DNA of 64,000 nt from JAISFI01 sp031552335 (GTDB lineage Bacteria > Bacteroidota > Bacteroidia > Bacteroidales > Azobacteroidaceae): NCBI GenBank assembly GCA_031552335.1, contig JAVBMQ010000052.1, positions 14,720 to 78,719 on the forward strand, read 5' to 3'. Position numbers and translations under genes: made by a program. Positions within the stretch are counted from its first letter, which is position 1; every line of letters begins with the position of its first letter. The notes beneath the pieces were generated by a model, which saw only the letters and a program-made list of their open reading frames with translations, had not been told where the DNA came from and did not search any database. Positions 55,223-62,741 of the stretch are shown here, in pieces.

Positions 55223-56677
55223 ATGAATAGTTCTTTCATTCTACTGATTATTTGTGGATATTTTTTCTTTTTATTACTGATTTCCTGGTTTATCGGAAAA
55301 AAACATTCGGGAAATGATGCTTTTTTTCTGGGAAATAAAAAATCTCCCTGGTATGTAGTCGCTTTTGGGATGATAGGTTCTTCTCTTTCCGGAGTGACTT
55401 TTGTATCTGTTCCCGGAATGGTCAGAGGTTTTGATATGACCTACATGCAAATGGTTCTGGGTTTTTTACTGGGATATGCAGTGATAACCTTTATTTTATT
55501 GCCTTTGTATTACCGGCTGAATCTCACCAGTATTTATACCTACCTGGAAAATCGTATTGGTCCGAGAGGATATAAAACCGGCGCTTCCTTTTTCTTACTG
55601 GCCCGGACAATCATGGCGGCTACCCGTATGTATATTGCGGTAATCATCTTACAAACTTTTGTCTTTGACAAGTGGCATATTCCTTTTGGGGCGACTACCT
55701 GCATTTTTCTGATAATGATCTGGTTATACACATTCAGAAGCGGGGTGAGAACAATCATCTGGACCGATATGTTACAAACTATTTGCCTGCTTACTGCATT
55801 GATTTTAATTATCTGGCAGGTTGCAGACAGACTAAATCTGGATTTTCAAGGGATTGTAAGTGTCATTAAAGAAAGTCCCCATACCCGTATATTTGTTTTC
55901 GATGATTGGTTTTCCAAACAACATTTCCTTAAACAGTTTCTCAGTGGTATGTTTGTTACCATTGCAATGACTGGTGTTGACCAGGAAATGATGCAAAAAA
56001 ATCTGTCTTGTAAGAACTTGCGGGATGCACAAAAAAACATGTGCTGGTATGGATTTTCTTTTGTTCCCGTTAACTTTCTGTTTCTTTGCCTGGGCATATT
56101 ATTGCTCTTTTTTGCTGCTGAAAATCAGATCAGTTTACCTGTCCTTTCAGATGATATATTGCCAACATTAGTTACAGAAGGATATCTGGGTAATATTTCT
56201 TTAATCTTTTTCATCCTTGGAATTATTGCCGTCACTTTTTCCAGTTCGGATTCTGCACTAACAGGATTAACCACCTCTTTTTGCATAGATATTCTGAATA
56301 CGTCTCAATATCAGGAAGCAAAAGCCAAACGCCTGAGACTTCTGGTGCATCTGCTGATATCCATTGCCTTCATTGTAATCGTATTGATATTCAGGATTGC
56401 GAACAATGGCAGCATCATTGACGCCATCTACATGGTCGCCTCTTATACCTATGGCCCATTATTAGGATTATTCGCATTCGGTTTGCTGAACCAAAGAAAA
56501 ACAAACGACAAATGGGTACCCCTTATATGTATCCTCGCACCCATACTTTGCCTTGGACTAAACCGGCTATGCCAAAACACCATACAATATTCATTCGGAT
56601 ATGAAATGCTGATTGTGAATGCGGGACTGGTAGTTGGGGGGCTTTTTATTTTTTCTTCGAAAAAACAAAAAAAATGA
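55223..56677 (+). CDS. Sodium:solute symporter (SSS family)
   Basis: 484 residues from ATG 55223; the longer frame overlaps MoxR. It has about thirteen spans with SSS signatures: FFLGNKKSPWYVVAFGMIGS, SLSGVTFVSVPGMV, GFLLGYAVITFILLPLYYRL, and the conserved VTFSSSDSALTGLTTSF (Na+-site serines). Substrate cannot be read from sequence; sugars, sialic acid, proline and others are possible. It starts 22 bp after MoxR and is likely co-transcribed. A bidirectional terminator follows. Confidence 0.92.
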   Translation: MNSSFILLIICGYFFFLLLISWFIGKKHSGNDAFFLGNKKSPWYVVAFGMIGSSLSGVTFVSVPGMVRGFDMTYMQMVLGFLLGYAVITFILLPLYYRLNLTSIYTYLENRIGPRGYKTGASFFLLARTIMAATRMYIAVIILQTFVFDKWHIPFGATTCIFLIMIWLYTFRSGVRTIIWTDMLQTICLLTALILIIWQVADRLNLDFQGIVSVIKESPHTRIFVFDDWFSKQHFLKQFLSGMFVTIAMTGVDQEMMQKNLSCKNLRDAQKNMCWYGFSFVPVNFLFLCLGILLLFFAAENQISLPVLSDDILPTLVTEGYLGNISLIFFILGIIAVTFSSSDSALTGLTTSFCIDILNTSQYQEAKAKRLRLLVHLLISIAFIVIVLIFRIANNGSIIDAIYMVASYTYGPLLGLFAFGLLNQRKTNDKWVPLICILAPILCLGLNRLCQNTIQYSFGYEMLIVNAGLVVGGLFIFSSKKQKK

Positions 56678-56686
56678 CAATTGACA

Positions 56687-56751
56687 CCTTGATTTTTTTG
56701 TTATTTTACATCAAGGCAAAAAGTAAACTTCGAAAGGTTTACTTGATTTTT
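56687..56751. terminator. Bidirectional terminator between the symporter and CapA-like genes
   Basis: AAGTAAAC (56721-56728) pairs with GTTTACTT (56737-56744), with T-rich tracts after the stem on both strands (GATTTTTG on plus, TTTTTGCC on minus). The hairpin includes the CapA stop codon (56739-56741). A second stem, CCTTGAT (56687-56693) / ATCAAGG (56710-56716), lies just before it. Confidence 0.75.
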
Positions 56752-57794
56752 GTTATAATCCCATCCTCAGTAATAGAAAGCGCTGTCCCTGGAAAATCCA
56801 GTATAGTCAGACGGCGAATCTCCTTTGCCGCTGCATGGTTTGTATCCAATACCGGACCATTCTTGTCTAATTGAAGGGCTGATATAATTTCTCCTTTCTG
56901 AAAAACACCCTTATTATCAGTCCATACTTTTACTATTGGAGCATATCCGCTGATGCCACTGATACTAAAATCACCTGATGTACAAAAGTTTCCCATGCTA
57001 TAGATAATGAACCTATCTCTGTATAATTCGGCTGCACGTACTACATGCGGTCCGTGTCCGAATACAACATCAGCTCCGGCATCGATTACTGCATGGGCAA
57101 ATTCATAGACATTTCCACGGTTTTCTCCGTAAAAGGTTTCAGTTTTACGGGGAACGCGATTGTGGGATTTTCCTTCAGCACCACCATGAAAGGAGACAAT
57201 GACAATATCACAATCTTTATTCAACTCTGCTACTATTTTTTTTGCATGAGCAATATCTGTGATTCTGACAGTTGCCGTATTGGGTGCAAATCCACAAAAA
57301 CCATATTTGATTCCATCAATTTCAAAACGGGCTGTTTCGCAAACATTTTCCAATCCGGCATATGCAATTCCGGCTTTCTTCAAAACATTAACGGTATTTT
57401 CTCTTCCGGCCGGACCGAAATCTCCCATATGGTTGTTGGCTATGTTCATTACGTCAAAACCGGCATCTAAGAGTCGGTCGACGTATCGTTCGGGCATTCG
57501 AAAAAAGTAACATCCACTCTTACAAGGCTTTGGAGTTCCCCCGCTATTCAGGAAACTTCCTTCGAGGTTACCAAAAGTTACATCGGCATCTTTCAATATG
57601 TCTTTCACTTCCCGTAACAAGTCTTTTCCGTCATTAGGCGGTAATTTTTCGTTACCCGGATAATTGGAGCCTAACATGATATCACCTGTTCCAATAATAG
57701 ATACGGTTGTTTTTTTCGCTTGTTGAGCAAAAGATAAAGAGGTTGAGAGCAATAAAGCTGTCAAAGTAATCGCAATTGTTTTGAAATATAGCAT
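56739..57794 (-). CDS. CapA-family (PGA_cap) secreted metallophosphoesterase
   Basis: 351 residues, signal peptide ending SLSFAQQ. The family core is intact: SIIGTGDIMLGSNYPG, VTFGNLEGSFLN, FDVMNIANNHMGDFG, IVIVSFHGGAEGK, DVVFGHGPHVVRAAELY, IIYSMGNFCTSG, giving the metal-binding Asp/Asn/His set. Related to the capsule poly-gamma-glutamate protein CapA, but no polyglutamate biosynthesis genes are nearby, so a role in capsule synthesis is not supported. It is monocistronic. Confidence 0.9.
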   Translation of the reverse strand: MLYFKTIAITLTALLLSTSLSFAQQAKKTTVSIIGTGDIMLGSNYPGNEKLPPNDGKDLLREVKDILKDADVTFGNLEGSFLNSGGTPKPCKSGCYFFRMPERYVDRLLDAGFDVMNIANNHMGDFGPAGRENTVNVLKKAGIAYAGLENVCETARFEIDGIKYGFCGFAPNTATVRITDIAHAKKIVAELNKDCDIVIVSFHGGAEGKSHNRVPRKTETFYGENRGNVYEFAHAVIDAGADVVFGHGPHVVRAAELYRDRFIIYSMGNFCTSGDFSISGISGYAPIVKVWTDNKGVFQKGEIISALQLDKNGPVLDTNHAAAKEIRRLTILDFPGTALSITEDGIITKIK

Positions 57795-57860
57795 AAAATA
57801 GTTGATTTTTAGTTTGGGACAAAGATAGTGTATTAATTGTCAATTATCAATTAAAATGTG

Positions 57861-59000
57861 TTATCCATTTGTTTTCCGGTAATTCAGCATTGCCCAGGTA
57901 TTGAAAAATATGGCAAAACCAATGATTGAGAATAATTGAGGAAGGATATCCTGCAAAGCGCTTCCTTTCATGAAAACCAATCGGATAACTTCCACAAAAT
58001 AGCGGACAGGATTAAACGCAGTGACCGTTTGTGCCCACTCCGGCATGCTGCTGATGGGTGTAAAAAGGCCACTGAGCAGAAAAAAGATAATCAGGAAAAA
58101 GAAAGCTGTAAACATGGCTTGTTGTTGCGTATCGGAATAGGTGGAGATCACTAATCCGGCACCAAGAAAAGCAAGAAGATAAAAAAAGGCAAACAAGTAA
58201 ATAAGCAGTACATTTCCCAATGGGAAAAGTCCGTATATCAGCCAGGCTACAAATAAACCGATGGTAAGAATAACAAAACCGATGATCAGGAAAGGGATCA
58301 ATTTACCTAGTAAAAATGTAGCTTTGGAAATAGGGGTTACGTTGATTTGCTCAATGGTGCCTATCTCCTTTTCTTTTACAATATTCAATGCAGATAAGAC
58401 ACCACCTATCAGTGTAAGCAACATGACCAGAATTCCGGGTACCATAAAATTCCGGTAATTCATTTCTACATTGTATTTATAATATGGTAAAGCACGAATG
58501 AGTCCCACCGGCTGATTTCCGGTTTGGGAGGAAGCTTCCTCAAGTAAACCTGCATGAACCATTAAATCCTGATTAAAATTCATAATGATCTGACTGAGAT
58601 ATGCAGAACCCAATCCTGCCTTTTGTCCGTTTACTGCATTGACAGAAAGCATCAGGTCAGATTGTTGTTCCCGTCGCAAATCATCTTCAAAATTCCGGGG
58701 TATTTCCAGTATCAGATCTGCTTCATTCTGATCTACCATTTTCAAAGCATCTTCATAAGCATTTGAAAATCCGGTCAACTGAAAATATCCGGAAGAAAGA
58801 ATCTTTTCTGTCAATTGTGAAGAATAAGTACTATAATCATTATCGATAATACACAACGATATATTTTTCTGTTCAAATGTTGCAGCCCAGGGCAAAATCA
58901 GCAACTGAATAACAGGCAATGCAACAATAAGTTTTAGAATCATCTTGTCACGCATGATTTGCAGGAATTCTTTCTGCAATAAATATTTCAACTGTCTCAT
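57861..59000 (-). CDS. ABC-2 type export permease, distal
   Basis: 379 residues. Membrane span near the N-terminus (LIVALPVIQLLILPWAATF), a large periplasmic loop (SLCIIDNDYSTYSSQLTEKI), then five spans at the C-terminal side (GILVMLLTLIGGVLSALNIV, FLIIGFVILTIGLFVAWLIY, MFTAFFFLIIFFLLSGLFTP). EKEIGTIEQINVTPISK is the conserved coupling segment of this family. It overlaps the preceding permease gene by 4 bp (ATGA). It is the last gene of the efflux operon. Two non-identical permeases suggest a heterodimeric channel. Confidence 0.92.
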   Translation of the reverse strand: MRQLKYLLQKEFLQIMRDKMILKLIVALPVIQLLILPWAATFEQKNISLCIIDNDYSTYSSQLTEKILSSGYFQLTGFSNAYEDALKMVDQNEADLILEIPRNFEDDLRREQQSDLMLSVNAVNGQKAGLGSAYLSQIIMNFNQDLMVHAGLLEEASSQTGNQPVGLIRALPYYKYNVEMNYRNFMVPGILVMLLTLIGGVLSALNIVKEKEIGTIEQINVTPISKATFLLGKLIPFLIIGFVILTIGLFVAWLIYGLFPLGNVLLIYLFAFFYLLAFLGAGLVISTYSDTQQQAMFTAFFFLIIFFLLSGLFTPISSMPEWAQTVTAFNPVRYFVEVIRLVFMKGSALQDILPQLFSIIGFAIFFNTWAMLNYRKTNG

Positions 59001-60094
59001 AACCTGTTCTTAAAACGTTTTACACTCACAATCAACAAGAAAATTGTCATTGCCAACAAAACAGACATTTCTTTCCAGACAGACATAAATCCTAATCCTT
59101 TAATCATTACATCTTTGACAGCCAGGATAAACCATTTAGCAGGGATAATATGGGATATCATTTGTAATATTCCCGGCATACTCTCTATAGGAAATATCAA
59201 TCCGGATAAAAGCATTGTAGGCAACATCAATCCAACCCCGGAAATCAACATGGCAGCCTGCTGGGTATTGGTTACAGACGATATCAATAAGCCCAAAGCC
59301 AAAGAAGAAAGAATAAATAAAGTACTTAAAAATAAAATCAGGAAAATATTTCCTGCAATAGGAACCTGTAAAATAAAAACGGAAATCAACAAAATGCTTA
59401 GTACATCTATAAAAGAAATTAACAGATATGGAACTGCTTTTGAGAGTACTACAAATATCGGCTTTACAGGGGAGACAAGCAATATCTCCATTGTCCCTTG
59501 TTCTTTTTCTTTCACAATGGAAATGGAAGTCATCATGGCACAAATCAGCATCAATATCAATCCCATAATGCCCGGAACAAAATTATAAGCGCTTTTCAGT
59601 TGAGGATTATATAACATTTTTATTTCCGTATGAATGGAATAGGGAGTCTTACTTCCGCTGGATTGTTGGTATTGCATCAATATCTGTTGTACATAGGAGG
59701 TAACAGTAGATGCTTCATTGGGATCGGATGCATCAGCTAATATCTGGATATCGGCAGTTCCCGTACGTTTCAGGTCATCATCAAATGAAGAAGGAATGAT
59801 CAGTGCCAACTTGATCTTTCCTTGTTGAAAACCAGTCTCAACTTCTTTGAAAGTATGAAAATCAGCATATAAATCGAAATATTTACCGGCATTAATTTCT
59901 TCTACAATTTGCCGGGAAACAGTACCTTTTGACTCATCTAATACAGCAAATGGGGTATTGTTAATTTCAGTCGTAATGGCAAAACCGAAGATAATAAGTT
60001 GTGCAATAGGCATTCCCAGCAACATCATCATGGTACGCTTATCACGAAAAATGTGATAATATTCTTTTCGTACAAATGCTCCGAATTGTTTCAT
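58997..60094 (-). CDS. ABC-2 type export permease, proximal
   Basis: 365 residues from ATG 60094 (MKQFGAFVRKEYYHIFRDKR); the longer frame begins with TTG inside the upstream gene. Same topology as its neighbour: span 1 (MMMLLGMPIAQLIIFGFAIT), periplasmic domain (TPFAVLDESKGTVSRQIVEE), then NFVPGIMGLILMLICAMMTS, KEKEQGTMEILLVSPVKP and further spans. YhhJ/YbhR-like drug-export permeases are the closest pattern. It lies 11 bp after the ATPase gene. Confidence 0.92.
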   Translation of the reverse strand: MKQFGAFVRKEYYHIFRDKRTMMMLLGMPIAQLIIFGFAITTEINNTPFAVLDESKGTVSRQIVEEINAGKYFDLYADFHTFKEVETGFQQGKIKLALIIPSSFDDDLKRTGTADIQILADASDPNEASTVTSYVQQILMQYQQSSGSKTPYSIHTEIKMLYNPQLKSAYNFVPGIMGLILMLICAMMTSISIVKEKEQGTMEILLVSPVKPIFVVLSKAVPYLLISFIDVLSILLISVFILQVPIAGNIFLILFLSTLFILSSLALGLLISSVTNTQQAAMLISGVGLMLPTMLLSGLIFPIESMPGILQMISHIIPAKWFILAVKDVMIKGLGFMSVWKEMSVLLAMTIFLLIVSVKRFKNRL

Positions 60095-60105
60095 TTTCCT
60101 AATTA

Positions 60106-60846
60106 TCAATTGTCAATTCTTACCGCTTTCCTCGCCAACGAACGAAAAACTTCATCCATATTATCTACCTGATAAATTTTTCGTAAATTTTCAGGAGTAT
60201 CAAGAGCTTCTATCCGACCATCCACCATGATAGAAACCCGGTTACAATATTCGGCTTCGTCCATATAATGTGTAGTCACGAAAACAGTAATTCCTTTTTC
60301 TGTTGCCTGGTAAATCATCTCCCAGAATTTTCTCCGGGCAATAGGATCCACTCCTCCGGTTGGTTCATCCAAAAAAACAATTTTTGGCGTATGGAAAATA
60401 GATACGGCAAAAGAGACTTTTTGTTTAACTCCCAAAGGAAGAGATTTTACCATGAAATTTTTTTCTTTATCTAAACCCAGTTCGGATAATGACTCTAAGG
60501 TCTTATGTTTGATATCCTTATCACTCATTCCATAGATACCTCCGAACAGTCGCATATTTTCTGTGACTGTCAAATCTTCATACAACGAAAATTTCTGGCT
60601 CATATAACCGATACTCCGCTTTATCAGGTCGGATTGACGGTAAATATCATAACCATTGACGGCGCCTTCGCCGGATGTTGGTGACAACAAACCACACAAC
60701 ATACGCATAGCCGTGGTTTTACCGGCTCCATTAGCACCCAGAAAACCAAAAATTTCTCCTTTATTGACAGTAAAAGAAATATTATTGACGGCGATAAAAT
60801 CTCCGAAACGTTTGGTCAGACGATTGGTTTGTATTACAGTTTCCAT
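60106..60846 (-). CDS. ABC transporter ATP-binding protein, second
   Basis: 246 residues from ATG 60846 (METVIQTNRLTKRFGDFIAV), placed 2 bp after the previous stop; the nine codons before it are not needed. Walker A GANGAGKTT, Q-loop YMSQKFSLYEDLT, signature LPLGVKQKVSFA, Walker B IVFLDEPTGGVDP and H-loop VTTHYMDE. The signature lacks the usual SGG, a variant often seen in the second half of YbhF-like exporters. With the preceding ATPase it should form a heterodimer powering the two permeases. Confidence 0.94.
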   Translation of the reverse strand: METVIQTNRLTKRFGDFIAVNNISFTVNKGEIFGFLGANGAGKTTAMRMLCGLLSPTSGEGAVNGYDIYRQSDLIKRSIGYMSQKFSLYEDLTVTENMRLFGGIYGMSDKDIKHKTLESLSELGLDKEKNFMVKSLPLGVKQKVSFAVSIFHTPKIVFLDEPTGGVDPIARRKFWEMIYQATEKGITVFVTTHYMDEAEYCNRVSIMVDGRIEALDTPENLRKIYQVDNMDEVFRSLARKAVRIDN

Positions 60847-60848
60847 GT

Positions 60849-61718
60849 TTATTGCATCAATTGAATAAAACAATCTTCTACGGAAGGTTCTATTTCCCGA
60901 ATCCCTTCAATGGGTAATACCTCCCCTTCTTTGAAAGTAATATGTAAATGTTCTCCGAAAATATAGCAACTATCTACCTGAGGATTTTCCCGTAAATCTT
61001 TAAGAAGATGATAATTATCGGCAGATTTTACGGCATATAGTTTTTTCGGATATCCGGCAATAATCTTTCCTGGGGTTTCTACGGATAAAATCCTACCATA
61101 TTGTATCAAAGCAATCCGGTCGCACAAATTAGCTTCATCCATATAAGGAGTAGAAACCATGATAGTGATATTTTCTTTTTTCAGTTGCTGCAACATTTCC
61201 CAGAATTCTTTCCGGGAAACAGGATCCACACCGGTAGTCGGCTCATCCAGAAATAAAACCAAGGGTTTGTGTATCAAAGCACAACACAAAGCTAATTTTT
61301 GCTTCATACCTCCCGACAGCTTGCCTGCTTTACGTGATTTGAATGGTTCGATCTGCACATAAATATTTTTGATCAGATCATAATTTTCTTCTATAGATGT
61401 ATGAAAAACTTTTGCAAAAAAATCCAGGTTCTCACTTACTGTAAGATCCTGGTAGAGAGAAAATTTACCGGGCATATAACCAATCATATTCCGTATCTGC
61501 CGGTAATTTTTCACCACATCCAAGCCTTCTACCGAAGCGCTTCCTTCATCAGCAAGCAACAAAGTGGTAAGAATATGGAAAAGACTTGTTTTTCCGGCGC
61601 CATCAGGGCCAATCAGTCCAAACAATTCCCCTTTTTGTATCCATAAGGAAATATCTTGTAAAGCCTGAATTTCTCCGTACTTTTTAGAAATATTATTGAT
61701 TGAAATCGCTACTTTCAT
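60849..61718 (-). CDS. ABC transporter ATP-binding protein, first
   Basis: 289 residues from ATG 61718 (MKVAISINNISKKYGEIQAL); the longer frame starts at a TTG. Walker A GPDGAGKTS, Q-loop YMPGKFSLYQDLT, canonical signature LSGGMKQKLALC, Walker B VLFLDEPTTGVDP, and STPYMDEA where the H-loop His is replaced by Pro-Tyr context (VSTPYMDEANLCD against VTTHYMDEAEYCN in the partner). Loss of the His suggests this subunit may be catalytically asymmetric. A C-terminal extension follows the ATPase core. Confidence 0.92.
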   Translation of the reverse strand: MKVAISINNISKKYGEIQALQDISLWIQKGELFGLIGPDGAGKTSLFHILTTLLLADEGSASVEGLDVVKNYRQIRNMIGYMPGKFSLYQDLTVSENLDFFAKVFHTSIEENYDLIKNIYVQIEPFKSRKAGKLSGGMKQKLALCCALIHKPLVLFLDEPTTGVDPVSRKEFWEMLQQLKKENITIMVSTPYMDEANLCDRIALIQYGRILSVETPGKIIAGYPKKLYAVKSADNYHLLKDLRENPQVDSCYIFGEHLHITFKEGEVLPIEGIREIEPSVEDCFIQLMQ

Positions 61719-61730
61719 CGTTTTCAACTT

Positions 61731-62672
61731 TCAATTAAAATCAACGTCTCCATACATTCCTATTTTGATCAATCCGTCTGTATTTTCAACAGCAATTTTT
61801 ACAGCATATACTAAGTTCTGCCGTTCATCTTTCGTTTGAATGGTTTTAGGAGTAAATTCTGCTTTATCTGTAATCCAGGTCACCTTTCCCTGATATGATT
61901 TTTCATTTTTTCCATCTGTACTGATAAATACGGTTGCTTTCCCTCCTACTTGCACCCGTGACAACTCACTGGCAACAACATATGCTCTGAGAAATAAATT
62001 TTTCGTATCTGCAATTTTATAAAGTGGTTTACCGGGAACGGTAACTTCTTTGGCTTCTACATATTTATTCAGAACTGTTCCCTCTATCGGATTGATAATC
62101 CGGCATTTTGACAACTGGTCTTCAATCTGGGCAACCTGTATTTCATAAGAAGCGCCCTCTTCTGTCAGGCTGTTCACCGAATTAGACAAAGAATTGATCT
62201 GTGCAGCCAGGTTTCCCCTCAGAACATTTAATTGAGATTCAGCATCATCCACCTGTTTCTGAGTAGCAGCATTGGCTTTGAAAAGATTCTCCATTCTTCT
62301 TTTTTCTGTTTCAGCTTTCTGTATCTGCTCTTTGGTCGCAGCTATTTGCGCAGAAATATTCGGACGGCGCAAATTTATTGCTTTCTGAGCTGTCTGTAAT
62401 TGTAATTTTTTCAAAAATAACTGAGTACTATCAACATAACCAACACATTTTCCCATACCCAGCAAGTCTCCTTCTATAATGTCAAACGCTTCTATTTTCC
62501 CGGAAGCTTCAGAAGAAACAATCACCTCTGTAGCCTCAAATGTACCGGAAGCATCGCGATCAAACTTATTACGGTTACAGGAAACGAATAAAAGAAGCAG
62601 AATAATGGAGAATTTAAAATCCTGAATTTTGAATTTTGAATTTTGAATTTTGAACAAATTATTTGTTTTCAT
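61731..62672 (-). CDS. HlyD-like membrane-fusion lipoprotein of the efflux operon
   Basis: 313 residues. The lipoprotein signal (FSIILLLLFVSC) is preceded by a repetitive stretch FKIQNSKFKIQDFK. It contains a biotinyl-lipoyl half (TEVIVSSEASGKIEAFDIIE), a coiled-coil hairpin (AATKEQIQKAETEKRRMENL, AATQKQVDDAESQLNVLRGN), the second lipoyl half (CRIINPIEGTVLNKYVEAKE) and a beta domain (GKATVFISTDGKNEKSYQGK). It bridges the inner-membrane ABC exporter and the TolC-like channel. The repeat lies inside the coding sequence and has a 7-bp unit, discussed separately. Confidence 0.93.
   Translation of the reverse strand: MKTNNLFKIQNSKFKIQDFKFSIILLLLFVSCNRNKFDRDASGTFEATEVIVSSEASGKIEAFDIIEGDLLGMGKCVGYVDSTQLFLKKLQLQTAQKAINLRRPNISAQIAATKEQIQKAETEKRRMENLFKANAATQKQVDDAESQLNVLRGNLAAQINSLSNSVNSLTEEGASYEIQVAQIEDQLSKCRIINPIEGTVLNKYVEAKEVTVPGKPLYKIADTKNLFLRAYVVASELSRVQVGGKATVFISTDGKNEKSYQGKVTWITDKAEFTPKTIQTKDERQNLVYAVKIAVENTDGLIKIGMYGDVDFN
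62624..62651. repeat. Four tandem copies of a 7-bp repeat in the fusion-protein signal region
   Basis: GAATTTT is repeated four times without interruption (coding strand AAAATTC). Seven is not a multiple of three, so gain or loss of one unit shifts the frame between the start codon and the lipobox. The translated product of the present length is intact. Confidence 0.9.
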
Positions 62673-62741
62673 ATGTATCTGTATTATTTTTATTTGTTTA
62701 TATCATATAGTGGCTTGGAATCAACCGGAAATCAATAATTC

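Noticed and set aside
57836..57855. Palindrome-like TTAATTGTCAATTATCAATT near the permease 3' end as a terminator
   Set aside because: The stem is short and A/T-only, with no following T-run. Similar AATTGTCAATT strings recur near 60100 and 62745, so it may simply be common AT-rich sequence.
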